Notes under the pieces: model-generated | The model's database searches: none | Seen by the model: the letters and a program-made list of their open reading frames with translations, nothing else | What the model was told of the DNA's origin: nothing | Part shown: one piece after another, positions 1-6,832 of the stretch | How the letters are laid out: every line of letters starts with the position of its first letter | How positions within the stretch are numbered: the stretch's first letter is position 1 | Translations under genes and position numbers: made by a program | Assembly: GCF_030147005.1 (NCBI RefSeq) | Contig: NZ_JASLAW010000049.1 | Location: 1-18,266, forward strand | Direction of reading: 5' to 3' | Length of the DNA: 18,266 nucleotides | Origin: Pseudomonas sp. | GTDB lineage: Bacteria; Pseudomonadota; Gammaproteobacteria; Pseudomonadales; Pseudomonadaceae

Positions 1-150
1 GCCCTTTTGCACAGGTTCAGCACCGCCCTTGGCACAGGTCCAACACCGCCCTTAGCACAGGTTCAACGCCGCCCTTAGCACAGGTTCAACACCGCCCTTA
101 GCACAGGTTCAGCACCCGCGCTTAGCACAGGTTCAACACCGCCCTTAGCG
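1..150. repeat. Tandem 23-bp direct repeat array, open at the left edge
   Basis: About 6.4 head-to-tail copies of a 23-24-bp unit whose core is CTTAGCACAGGTTCAACACC. Units start near 1, 25, 48, 71, 94, 117 and 141. They differ by a few substitutions (for example AACGCC or AGCACC in place of AACACC) and by one-base insertions in the first and sixth units. The unit length is not a multiple of three and no long frame crosses it, so it is unlikely to code for protein. The array starts at the window edge, so its true length is unknown. I see no spacer structure, so it is not a CRISPR. Function unknown. Confidence 0.85.
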
Positions 151-174
151 TTGTTCAGATACCTATGGTCTTCG

Positions 175-361
175 GGGCAAGCCCTAATGCCAGTCAGTTA
201 AGACAGAACCGGTCCCTGTGGCGAGGGAGCTTGCTCCCGCTGGACAGCGTAGCAGTCCCAATTTTGGGGCCGCTTCGCGCCCCAACGGGAGCAAGCTCCC
301 TCGCCACAGGTCGCAGGTTTTTCTGCTTTAGCGCTTAACTGACCGGCATTAGGGCAAGCCC
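175..361. repeat. Composite REP/REPIN-like palindromic element (copy 1)
   Basis: The outer arms carry CTAATGCCAGTCAGTTAAG (184-202) and its inverted near-match (335-352, one mismatch). They enclose an inverted pair of REP sequences: GTGGCGAGGGAGCTTGCTCC at 218-237 and its complement ending near 308. The left middle arm is shorter and diverged compared with the right, so this copy is an imperfect palindrome. A second copy lies at 6608-6823. REP doublets of this type are non-autonomous repeats mobilised by RAYT transposases in P. fluorescens; that is family knowledge and no RAYT gene is in the window. The element lies downstream of the minus-strand operon ending at 395 and could act as its 3' hairpin. 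Confidence 0.85.
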
Positions 362-394
362 TCTTCCACTGTTGATCTTTATTCCGGCTCGAGG

Positions 395-736
395 TTATTT
401 GCAGTCCTGCGCGGCCTGCTCGAGCCGCGACGGCTTGAGCGCCGAAGCCAGCGGTTTGCGCTCGTACAAAAAGACCTTGGTGCCGTCCTGGGACTTGTAG
501 GCTTCCAGCACGTCATCGGCCGCGATCTTGCTGGTCAACAGCACCTTGGCGTGGCGCGAGTTCTGCGTCACGGTCGCGGTAATGCCGTGCTTTTCAAGCT
601 TGGGCAATACGCATTGCACATAGCCTTCGGGGGTCTTGGCGGTTTGCAGGGTCAGCGAGGGGGCATTCGGCGCAGTGATACAACCGGTCAGCAGCAGAGA
701 AGCAACGGCCAGGGCCGGGGCGAAAAAAGAGCGCAT
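395..736 (-). CDS. Small putative lipoprotein, function unknown
   Basis: A 113-aa protein. The ATG at 736 is preferred over upstream in-frame ATGs because AGGA sits six bases before it and the product then begins directly with a signal sequence. The N-terminus is MRSFF plus a hydrophobic stretch and the lipobox L16-T-G-C19, so the mature protein should be lipidated at Cys19 and membrane-anchored. The remaining ~95 residues are soluble, with a Cys in the middle and a C-terminal CK. I do not recognise the family. It lies 45 bp downstream of the secreted protein at 782-1426 on the same strand, so the two are probably co-transcribed and may act together in the envelope. Confidence 0.75.
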   Translation of the reverse strand: MRSFFAPALAVASLLLTGCITAPNAPSLTLQTAKTPEGYVQCVLPKLEKHGITATVTQNSRHAKVLLTSKIAADDVLEAYKSQDGTKVFLYERKPLASALKPSRLEQAAQDCK

Positions 737-781
737 AAACATTCCTGAAAATAACAAAATAGGTTCCCATCGATCCGCGTA

Positions 782-1426
782 TCAACCGGCGCGGACCAGG
801 GCTTTTAGGGAGGCGTCAAACCGCTTCAAGGCATCTTGTTGTACATCTCGCTGCTGTTCGATCTGCGCGGCAATCTCGAGTGCCGACTTGTCATGCACCC
901 ACACCGATGGCACCTGCTTATCCACCGAGCCTTCGGCCTTGGCGATGTATTGCAGGTCGGCATCGTAGAACCGCGCGGTAAAGCGCGCCTCGACCACGTC
1001 GTTACGCTGGGTGAGCAATTGGTTATGGGTATCGAGCACCACGACTACGTCCGGATGCGCCTGCACCAGAGCATCCAGGCTGCCATAGACCGTCACCGAG
1101 ACAAACGTGCCTTGCAACGAGTTCATCAGCCAATCGATGGCCAGTTCCGGATCGGAGCTGTTGACGAACGCCTCGCGAATGCGCCCGTCCAGGGCATCCT
1201 TCGCGCCGTTCAACGCCATGGCGTGGTAGCGCTCGAGGTAGCTGAGGTTGTCGCGGGTGTTTTCGCTGTACAACACCCCCACCGACTGCGCGCGCTGCAG
1301 GGAGTTTACGCTACCCACGAGTGGCAGCAAATGGCCTGTACGCAGCTCATCGGCAATGGCGGGGTTGGCCAGCACCGCAGTGCCGAGCATCAGGGTCATC
1401 AAAGCCAGCTGGATTATGGTTCTCAT
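782..1426 (-). CDS. Putative secreted/periplasmic protein, function unknown
   Basis: A 214-aa protein. The open frame extends further upstream, but the ATG at 1426 is chosen because AAGGAA lies seven bases before it and because the product then begins with a clear signal peptide (MRTIIQ, then a hydrophobic run, with likely cleavage after A25 in the AIA-DE context). The mature part has an alternating beta/alpha look (VTVYGSLDALVQ, VVVVLDTHNQL) and a charged C-terminal helix. There are no cysteines in the mature region and no motif I recognise. It is first in an apparent two-gene operon with the lipoprotein at 395-736 and is divergent from the small gene at 1571. Confidence 0.75.
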   Translation of the reverse strand: MRTIIQLALMTLMLGTAVLANPAIADELRTGHLLPLVGSVNSLQRAQSVGVLYSENTRDNLSYLERYHAMALNGAKDALDGRIREAFVNSSDPELAIDWLMNSLQGTFVSVTVYGSLDALVQAHPDVVVVLDTHNQLLTQRNDVVEARFTARFYDADLQYIAKAEGSVDKQVPSVWVHDKSALEIAAQIEQQRDVQQDALKRFDASLKALVRAG

Positions 1427-1507
1427 CGCGCAGTTCCTTGGGCAGCGTTTCGATGAGCAGATTTTGCGCTTTTGCCATAAAAACAGAACTCGTGATGCTT
1501 GATGGTG

Positions 1508-1528
1508 ACTATCATTTGAACCGATAGT
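1508..1528. promoter_or_regulatory. Possible operator (6-bp inverted repeat, 9-bp spacer)
   Basis: ACTATC (1508-1513) and GATAGT (1523-1528) form a perfect inverted repeat. It lies in the 144-bp divergent intergenic region between the secreted-protein gene (start 1426) and the small gene at 1571. I could not place convincing -35/-10 boxes around it. A regulator-binding site is only a guess from position and symmetry. Confidence 0.25.
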
Positions 1529-1570
1529 GTCAGGTAGCCGAGCCCCATAAAATCTAATAAGGACCATGCC

Positions 1571-1843
1571 ATGAAGCGTCACCAGAAAACCTTCGACCGC
1601 ATCCGCGAAGCCGTACTGCCGGAGTACCGCGAGCGCGTCGCCGAGTACCTGGTCGATTATGAACGCGTGCTGCAGGACGTTGCAGTCGATGCCCGTGAGC
1701 ACGCCGCCAGCGCCCAGCAATTGCGCGGGTACCTGCGCGGCCTGAACACCACGCGCGTGCTGGGCATGGCGGATTGGGAAGACCTGGACCGACGCGTCGC
1801 GCAAATGGACGAAAGCGTTACACCCCAGGGCGTGGCTGGTTGA
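1571..1843 (+). CDS. Small uncharacterised protein
   Basis: A 90-aa protein starting at the ATG at 1571, with AAGGA seven bases upstream. It is highly charged and mostly helical in appearance, with no signal peptide, no membrane segment and no cysteine. I do not recognise the family. Its last 26 bp overlap the 3' end of the convergent yfcF gene (1818-2450). The start signal and codon pattern look real, so I treat it as a gene and not a shadow of the longer frames on the other strand. Confidence 0.7.
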   Translation: MKRHQKTFDRIREAVLPEYRERVAEYLVDYERVLQDVAVDAREHAASAQQLRGYLRGLNTTRVLGMADWEDLDRRVAQMDESVTPQGVAG

Positions 1844-2450
1844 CCCACGCCTGCACTGACGGCCTTTGCCACTGACGCCCGGCGTACGCCGCCAGCACGG
1901 CAGGCACGGCGTCGCCGTTAAGGATCAGACGATTGAGCATCACGGCCAGGTCGACGTCGGCGATCGACCAGCTGCCGAACAGGTATTCACGGCCGTCCCC
2001 CAGCAAAGCATGCGCCACACTGATCAACCTGCCCGCTGCCGCATCGGCTACCGCCGACAGTGGCGGCATCTTCTTCCCGCAGAACACCACAAGGGTTGAC
2101 CGCTCCTGGCGAATCGGCAGCAAATCGCTGCGCAACCACGCCTGCACCTGCCGCGCCCGCGCCCGCTGCTGCAAGTCGACTGGGTAAACGCTGGTGGCGG
2201 GATAGGCCTCGTCCAGGTATTCAGTAATCGCCGAAGACTCCGACAGGGAAAACTCGCCTTCCTCCAGCGCAGGCACCCGCCGGGTCAGCGACAGTCGCGC
2301 GTAATCCGCAGCCTGATGCCGACCGGCGTCCAGGTCCAACGGCACGGTCTCGAACGCCAGGCCCTTCTCTCGCAAGGCGACGAACACCGACATGGCATAG
2401 GGGCTGGTGAACAGCGAATCAACGTAGAGGCGCAGCGGGCGGTGGCTCAT
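1818..2450 (-). CDS. yfcF: Glutathione S-transferase, YfcF type
   Basis: A 210-aa protein starting at the ATG at 2450, with AAGGAG seven bases upstream. The N-terminal thioredoxin-like GST domain has an SPYAMSVFVAL first helix, a cis-proline V59-P60, and the glutathione-binding ESSAITEYL segment (71-79). The all-helical C-terminal domain contains ARARQVQAWLRSDLLPIR and the conserved FGSWSIADVDLA core. These blocks match what I recall of E. coli YfcF (214 aa), a GST with glutathione-dependent peroxidase and transferase activity linked to oxidative stress tolerance. It is cytoplasmic. The 3' end overlaps the convergent small gene by 26 bp. The physiological substrate cannot be told from sequence. 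Confidence 0.9.
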   Translation of the reverse strand: MSHRPLRLYVDSLFTSPYAMSVFVALREKGLAFETVPLDLDAGRHQAADYARLSLTRRVPALEEGEFSLSESSAITEYLDEAYPATSVYPVDLQQRARARQVQAWLRSDLLPIRQERSTLVVFCGKKMPPLSAVADAAAGRLISVAHALLGDGREYLFGSWSIADVDLAVMLNRLILNGDAVPAVLAAYAGRQWQRPSVQAWVNQPRPGV

Positions 2451-2565
2451 GGGCGATCTCCTTGAAATGAGGCTTAACGCTACGAGATCCCGGGCGATAA
2501 AGACAATGCGCCGTTTTTATGGGGGCATTCCTGGTGGGAATAGCGCCAGTGGCGGCTCGGCAAGG

Positions 2566-3117
2566 CTAACCCGCGAAGCCTCCGGCATTGAGGAAGTCCT
2601 GCTCTTCATCGGTGGTCTCACGCCCCAACACCGCGTTGCGATGGGGAAAGCGCCCAAACCGCTCAATAATCCGCGCATGTTCCTTGGCCCAGTGGTAGGT
2701 GCTGGCGTCCAGATGCTGATTAAGCGTGATGGAGCGTTGCTGGTCGCGGGGGTCTTCGGAGTGTTCAAACGGCAAATAACAAAACGCCCGCAGGTCGGGT
2801 TCGATCAATGCGTCCAGGCCTGCATCGACCATCCGCCGCGCATACAGGCGTGCCAGTGGGTCGGTGGCGAACATATGCGCGGTGCCGCGAAAGGCGTTGC
2901 GCGGGTACTGGTCCAGCAGGATCAGCAAGGCCAGCGCGCCGTGGGCCGAGGCCAGCCAATCGTCCAGCTCACGCCGCGCCGCTTGCAGATGGGTGGCGTA
3001 GAAGGTCTCGCGGAAGGTCGCGTCGAACTTATCGTTCTTGGCAAACCAGCGCTTTGGGCCCGCCTGTTTCCAGAATTCGATCACGGCCTCGGCCGAGGGT
3101 GGGTTCACGCGTGTCAT
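2566..3117 (-). CDS. DUF924 family protein
   Basis: A 183-aa protein starting at the ATG at 3117, with GGAGG five bases upstream. Family-typical blocks: an N-terminal IEFWKQAGPKRWFAKN segment, ALALLILLDQYPRNAFRGTA, CYLPFEHSEDPRDQ, and the C-terminal ERFGRFPHRNAVLGRE. These fit DUF924, an all-helical, TPR-like cytoplasmic family of unknown biochemical function that is widespread in proteobacteria. It is full length for the family. It lies 115 bp upstream of yfcF on the same strand, a gap that leaves co-transcription uncertain, and is divergent from the membrane protein at 3215. Confidence 0.88.
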   Translation of the reverse strand: MTRVNPPSAEAVIEFWKQAGPKRWFAKNDKFDATFRETFYATHLQAARRELDDWLASAHGALALLILLDQYPRNAFRGTAHMFATDPLARLYARRMVDAGLDALIEPDLRAFCYLPFEHSEDPRDQQRSITLNQHLDASTYHWAKEHARIIERFGRFPHRNAVLGRETTDEEQDFLNAGGFAG

Positions 3118-3214
3118 CCGTACCTCCGATAAGCTCGCCTGTGCGACGCGGCAATGTGTTGATTAATGTTATAGGATAACGCCTCTTTTTCGCCCAGCCT
3201 TGTGAACCGCCCTC

Positions 3215-4369
3215 ATGACTGACGCTGTTGCGCTACGCCCACGCCTGCTTTCCATCGACGCCCTGCGCGGCCTGGTGATCCTGTTCATGTTGCTCGACCA
3301 CGTACGCGAAACGTTTCTGCTGCACCGCCAGGTTGGCGACCCAATGAGCATCGACACGACCGAGCCGGCGCTGTTTTTCAGCCGCACCCTCGCCCACCTT
3401 TGCGCGCCGGTGTTTGTGTTGCTCACCGGTTTGTCGGCCTGGCTGTATGGTCAGAAATACCAGGGACGGCCCGCGGTGTCGGCATTTTTATTTAAACGCG
3501 GGCTGTTTCTGGTGGTATTGGAATTCACGCTGGTCAACTTCGCCTGGACCTTCCAGTTGCCGCCCAGCGTGATTTACCTGCAGGTCATCTGGGCGATCGG
3601 GGTGAGCATGATCGCCCTCGCGGCGCTGGTGTGGCTGCCCCGCCCGCTGCTGATCAGCTTGGCGGTGGCGATCATTGCCGGGCATAACCTGCTTGACGGT
3701 GTGCATTTCACAGCGGGTTCGGCATCGCAGGTTGCATGGTCGATCCTGCATGAACGCAGTTGGATCGAGGTGTCGGACACCCTGCGCCTGCGCGTGACGT
3801 ACCCGGTACTGCCGTGGATCGGCGTGATTGCCCTGGGCTACGGCCTCGGGCCGTGGTTTGCGAATGCCGCGCTGCCGGCCGTGCGCCAGCGTTATCTGCT
3901 GCTGGCGAGCGTCGTCGCGTTGCTGGGGTTTGTGCTGTTGCGGGCGGCCAACGGGTATGGCGAAAAGCCCTGGCTGGCCTATGACAGCAGCGTGCAGACG
4001 ATGATGAGCTTCTTCAACGTCACCAAATACCCACCTTCGCTGTTGTTCCTGACGCTCACGCTGGGTATCGGCCTGTTGCTGCTGCTGACATTCGAACGCG
4101 CCGGGCACAAGCGCTGGATCAGCACGCTGGCCGTGTTTGGCGCGGCGCCGATGTTCTTTTATCTGTTACACCTGTATGTGCTCAAAATACTGTATGTCGC
4201 CTGTGCCGCCTTGTTTGGGCTCAATCACGGCAATTACTTCGGCTTCGACAGCATCGGCGCAGTGTGGCTGGCCGCTTTGTCGCTGCCACTGGCGCTATAC
4301 GTGCCGGTGCGATGGTTTGCCGGGCTGAAGGCGCGGCGCAGGGACATCACTTGGCTCAAATACTTCTGA
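3215..4369 (+). CDS. DUF1624 / HGSNAT-like integral membrane protein
   Basis: A 384-aa polytopic membrane protein. The N-terminal block RLLSIDALRGLVILFMLLDH, followed by VRETF, is the hallmark of the DUF1624 (heparan-alpha-glucosaminide N-acetyltransferase-like) family. A loop with FFSRTLAHLCAPVFVLLTG follows, then about eight to ten hydrophobic segments to the C-terminus, ending in a basic tail (KARRRD). Bacterial members are thought to transfer acyl groups to extracytoplasmic substrates; no substrate can be assigned here. The Asp-His at the end of the first segment is the conserved pair in this family. The Shine-Dalgarno before the ATG at 3215 is weak, but no better in-frame start is visible. 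It is convergent with tag (39-bp gap). Confidence 0.85.
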   Translation: MTDAVALRPRLLSIDALRGLVILFMLLDHVRETFLLHRQVGDPMSIDTTEPALFFSRTLAHLCAPVFVLLTGLSAWLYGQKYQGRPAVSAFLFKRGLFLVVLEFTLVNFAWTFQLPPSVIYLQVIWAIGVSMIALAALVWLPRPLLISLAVAIIAGHNLLDGVHFTAGSASQVAWSILHERSWIEVSDTLRLRVTYPVLPWIGVIALGYGLGPWFANAALPAVRQRYLLLASVVALLGFVLLRAANGYGEKPWLAYDSSVQTMMSFFNVTKYPPSLLFLTLTLGIGLLLLLTFERAGHKRWISTLAVFGAAPMFFYLLHLYVLKILYVACAALFGLNHGNYFGFDSIGAVWLAALSLPLALYVPVRWFAGLKARRRDITWLKYF

Positions 4370-4408
4370 GCGCGTGGCGGCCTGACCGGCAAGTGTCCGC
4401 TCAGTGGC

Positions 4409-5038
4409 TCAGGGGCGTTCGAATTGACGGCGCAACGCTTCGATGCGCCCACGGCAGACGCAACCCTGCAGATGATCATTGACCATGCCCATCGCCTGCA
4501 TCAGCGCATACATCGTGGTCGGGCCGACGAAGGTCCAGCCACGTTTCTTCAGCGCCTTGGATAATCGCACCGACGCCGCTGACGTCGGGTTGGCCTTCCA
4601 ATAGGCCATGTCCACCACAGCCGGGCGCTCCTGCGGGCCAGGCTCGAACGACCACACCCAGCGCGCCAGCGAGCCGGTTTCACTCACCAGCTCACAGGCC
4701 CGGCGGGCATTGTTTACCGTGGAAACGATCTTCGCCCGGTTACGAACGATGCCGGGGTTGCTCATCAAGCGTTCGATATCCGCCTCGCCATACTGCGCCA
4801 CCTTGCGAAAATCAAAGCCGTCGAACGCCAGCCGAAACTGCTCACGCTTGCGCAAAATGGTGATCCACGCCATCCCCGCCTGAAAACCTTCCAGGCAGAT
4901 CTTCTCGTACAACAGGATGTCGTCCGCCACGGGCACGCCCCACTCATGGTCGTGGTAATGCGGGTATTGCGGCGCGGCGTTGCGCCACTCGCAGTAAGTG
5001 ACCCCGGTTGCGTCCGTGATGAGCCCTGATTGATCCAT
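4409..5038 (-). CDS. tag: DNA-3-methyladenine glycosylase I
   Basis: A 209-aa base-excision repair enzyme that removes 3-methyladenine from alkylated DNA. The start is the ATG at 5038, with GAGGT five bases before it. The zinc-snap residues are all present: C16, H29 (in HDHEWGVP), H189 and C193 (in NDHLQGCVC). E50 and W58 correspond to the base-recognition residues E38 and W46 of E. coli Tag as I recall it. The FVGPTTMYALMQAMG block is typical of the family. The N-terminus is about 12 residues longer than in E. coli. It is divergent from dctA. Pseudomonads often carry another tag gene beside glyQS, so this may be a second copy. Confidence 0.93.
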   Translation of the reverse strand: MDQSGLITDATGVTYCEWRNAAPQYPHYHDHEWGVPVADDILLYEKICLEGFQAGMAWITILRKREQFRLAFDGFDFRKVAQYGEADIERLMSNPGIVRNRAKIVSTVNNARRACELVSETGSLARWVWSFEPGPQERPAVVDMAYWKANPTSAASVRLSKALKKRGWTFVGPTTMYALMQAMGMVNDHLQGCVCRGRIEALRRQFERP

Positions 5039-5124
5039 CCTTCACCTCGCTTATCGAGCGCGGATGATACGCAAAAAAATTTACGCGCCGTCAACCGCTC
5101 AAGCACCGCACTTGCCGCCCCACT

Positions 5125-5133
5125 GGTCAGACC
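5125..5133. promoter_or_regulatory. GntR-like half-site pair GGT-N3-ACC upstream of the dctA-like gene
   Basis: GGTCAGACC is a perfect GGT-N3-ACC palindrome, the core shape bound by FadR-subfamily GntR regulators (TGGTNNNACCA). It lies upstream of the proposed promoter of the dicarboxylate symporter and within the tag/dctA divergent region. The motif is short and could occur by chance. Confidence 0.25.
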
Positions 5134-5160
5134 GGGGCTCGTCAGCCATGAAACATTTGC

Positions 5161-5190
5161 TTGTAGTTTGAAAAAAACCGAGCGTAGACT
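5161..5190 (+). promoter_or_regulatory. Candidate sigma-70 promoter of the dctA-like gene
   Basis: TTGTAG (5161-5166) and TAGACT (5185-5190) are separated by 18 bp. They are followed seven to ten bases later by the palindrome at 5201-5220, which would then lie at or just downstream of the transcription start. Match to consensus is only moderate. Confidence 0.35.
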
Positions 5191-5200
5191 GGCCCCGCAC

Positions 5201-5220
5201 TGGACTTACCGGTAAGACCA
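5201..5220. promoter_or_regulatory. 20-bp operator-like palindrome upstream of the dctA-like gene
   Basis: TGGACTTACCGGTAAGACCA is a palindrome with one mismatched base pair and a perfect 12-bp core, CTTACCGGTAAG. It lies 50 bp upstream of the start codon, just past the candidate promoter, where a bound repressor would block initiation or early elongation. The TGG...CCA ends recall GntR-family operators. The cognate regulator is unknown. Confidence 0.45.
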
Positions 5221-5230
5221 CAACAATTAA

Positions 5231-5249
5231 GCCCTGGACCCACCAGGGC
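5231..5249 (+). promoter_or_regulatory. Leader hairpin before the dctA-like gene
   Basis: GCCCTGG (5231-5237) and CCAGGGC (5243-5249) form a perfect 7-bp stem with a 5-base loop, ending 20 bases before the ATG at 5270. The Shine-Dalgarno there is poor (AGAGAT), so a structured leader might influence translation. It could equally be incidental. Confidence 0.35.
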
Positions 5250-5269
5250 ACCGAATAGAGATCCTTCCC

Positions 5270-6580
5270 ATGCTCAGATGGTGCTCGCGTTCGATTTTCC
5301 TGCAAGTCGTGATTGGCCTGATGCTAGGCGTCATTTGCGGCCTGGCCCTTCCCGAATTCTCCTCGCAACTCAAACCCCTGGGTGATGGCTTTATCAAGCT
5401 GATCAAAATGCTGATCGGCCTGATTGTGTTCTGCGTAGTGGTCAGCGGCATTTCCGGCGCCGGCGACTTGAAGAAAGTCGGGCGTATTGGCCTGAAGTCA
5501 GTGATCTACTTTGAAGTGCTGACCACCGTCGCCCTGGTGCTCGGCCTGATCATGGCCTTCAGCACCGGTATCGGCAGCGGCGCCAACATCCACCTGGAGC
5601 AACTGTCCTCCGCCGGTCTGAATGAACTCGCCGACAAGGGCCAGCACATCAAGGGCACCAGCCAGTTCCTGATGGAGCTGATCCCCAACTCGGTGATCGG
5701 CGCCTTTGCCGACAACAACGTGCTGCAGGTGCTGTTGTTCTCCGTACTGTTCGGCAGCGCGCTGAACCTGGTGGGTGAAGCGGCTTCGGGCATCTCGCGG
5801 CTGATCAACGAACTGAGCCATGTGATCTTTCGCATCATGGGCATGATCGTGCGCCTGGCGCCGATTGGCGTGTTCGGCGCGATCGCGTTCACCACCAGCA
5901 CCTACGGCCTGGACTCCCTGCAACACCTGGGCAGCCTGGTGGGCCTGTTCTACCTGACCTGCTTTGCCTTCGTCGGCCTGATTCTGGGGCTGGTGATGCG
6001 CCTTTCCGGCCTGCGCATGCTGCCGCTGCTCAAGTACCTGCGTGAAGAACTGCTGATCGTGATGGGCACGGCGTCCTCCGACGCGGTGCTGCCGCAGATC
6101 ATGCGCAAGCTGGAACATTTGGGCATCGGCAGCTCCACCGTCGGCCTGGTGATTCCGACCGGATACTCGTTCAACCTCGATGGTTTCTCGATCTACCTGA
6201 CCCTGGCCATCGTATTTATCGCCAATGCGACCGGCACGCCACTGTCGATGACTGACCTGTTGACCATCCTGCTGGTATCGTTGATCACGTCCAAGGGTGC
6301 CCACGGCATTCCGGGTTCGGCGCTGGTGATTCTGGCGGCAACGCTCACGGCCATCCCGGCAATTCCGGTGGTCGGCCTGGTGCTGGTACTGGCGGTGGAT
6401 TGGTTCATGGGAATCGGCCGTGCCTTGACTAACCTGATCGGCAACTGCGTCGCCACCGTGGCCATTGCCCGCTGGGAAAAAGACATCGATATCCAGCGCG
6501 CCAACAAGGTGCTCGACGGCCAGCAAGGCTATGCCTTCCAGGCCAAGAAACCGGTATTGCCCGCGCACCAGGAATTCTGA
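5270..6580 (+). CDS. dctA: DctA-like dicarboxylate:cation symporter (SLC1/DAACS family)
   Basis: A 436-aa inner-membrane secondary transporter expected to take up C4-dicarboxylates with protons or sodium. The SLC1-fold signatures appear in order: PLGDGFIKLIKMLIG (36-50); the HP1 serine-rich loop TASSDAVLP (267-275); the TM7 motif PTGYSFNLDG (296-305); the HP2 loop KGAHGIPGS (342-350); and a TM8 segment with DWFMGIGRALTNLIGN (377-392). Length is normal for DctA (about 430-450 aa). The HP2 loop differs from the classical DctA form I recall (GAAGVTGSG), so this may be a paralogue with another carboxylate as substrate. The ATG at 5270 has a weak Shine-Dalgarno. The gene converges on lapD across a long palindrome that probably acts as a two-way 3' structure. 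Confidence 0.85.
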   Translation: MLRWCSRSIFLQVVIGLMLGVICGLALPEFSSQLKPLGDGFIKLIKMLIGLIVFCVVVSGISGAGDLKKVGRIGLKSVIYFEVLTTVALVLGLIMAFSTGIGSGANIHLEQLSSAGLNELADKGQHIKGTSQFLMELIPNSVIGAFADNNVLQVLLFSVLFGSALNLVGEAASGISRLINELSHVIFRIMGMIVRLAPIGVFGAIAFTTSTYGLDSLQHLGSLVGLFYLTCFAFVGLILGLVMRLSGLRMLPLLKYLREELLIVMGTASSDAVLPQIMRKLEHLGIGSSTVGLVIPTGYSFNLDGFSIYLTLAIVFIANATGTPLSMTDLLTILLVSLITSKGAHGIPGSALVILAATLTAIPAIPVVGLVLVLAVDWFMGIGRALTNLIGNCVATVAIARWEKDIDIQRANKVLDGQQGYAFQAKKPVLPAHQEF

Positions 6581-6607
6581 CTAATCGCATGTACCCCACC
6601 CATCAAC

Positions 6608-6823
6608 TGTGGGAGCGGGCTTGCCCTAATGCCAGTCAGTTAAGCGCTAGAGCAGGCAACCGTCGGCCTGTGGCGAGGGAGCTTGCTCCCGCTGGACTGC
6701 GCAGCAGTCCCATTTTCTGGGGTCGCTTCGCGGCCCAGCGGGAGCAAGCTCCCTCGCCACAGGCCGACGGTTGCCTGCTCTAGCGCTTAACTGACTGGCA
6801 TTAGGACAAGCCCCCTCCCACAT
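6608..6823. repeat. Composite REP/REPIN-like palindromic element (copy 2), perfect 71-bp arms
   Basis: Positions 6625-6695 and 6735-6805 are perfect inverted copies of each other (71 bp), separated by 39 bp. From outside in, each arm holds CCTAATGCCAGTCAGTTAAG, a middle segment (CGCTAGAGCAGGCAACCGTC) and the REP core GTGGCGAGGGAGCTTGCTCC. Outside the arms is a second, different REP pair: TGTGGGAGCGGGCTTGCC on the left and a diverged complement ending CCTCCCACA on the right. The element is therefore nested and related to copy 1 at 175-361. It sits between the convergent dctA and lapD genes, where its transcript hairpin could terminate or stabilise both mRNAs. Short open frames inside it are not credible genes. 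Confidence 0.9.
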
Positions 6824-6832
6824 CGGTCCTTG

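Noticed and set aside
1..150. CRISPR array
   Set aside because: Units are directly adjacent with no unique spacers, and no cas genes are present.
1427..1804. Upstream extension of the secreted-protein frame (minus strand)
   Set aside because: The extension is antisense to the small gene at 1571 and would bury the signal peptide; AAGGAA before the ATG at 1426 marks the better start.
2536..2565. Terminator after the DUF924 gene (ATTCC...GGAAT)
   Set aside because: Short stem with no T-run on the minus strand; too weak to call.
4367..4403. Terminator between the DUF1624 gene and tag (TGAGCG...CGCTCA)
   Set aside because: Only a 6-bp outer stem with an unpaired interior and no T-run.
5189..5206. 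Possible sigma-54 promoter (TGGCCCCGCAC...) before the dctA-like gene
   Set aside because: The expected GC at the -12 position with the required spacing is absent.
5498..6568. Long open frame (356 codons) on the minus strand within the dctA-like gene
   Set aside because: It is antisense to a clear SLC1 transporter; its product is His/Gln/Arg-rich with no domain, typical of a shadow frame in GC-rich coding DNA.
6589..6783. Short plus-strand open frame after dctA
   Set aside because: It lies almost wholly inside the composite REP palindrome and has no ribosome-binding site.
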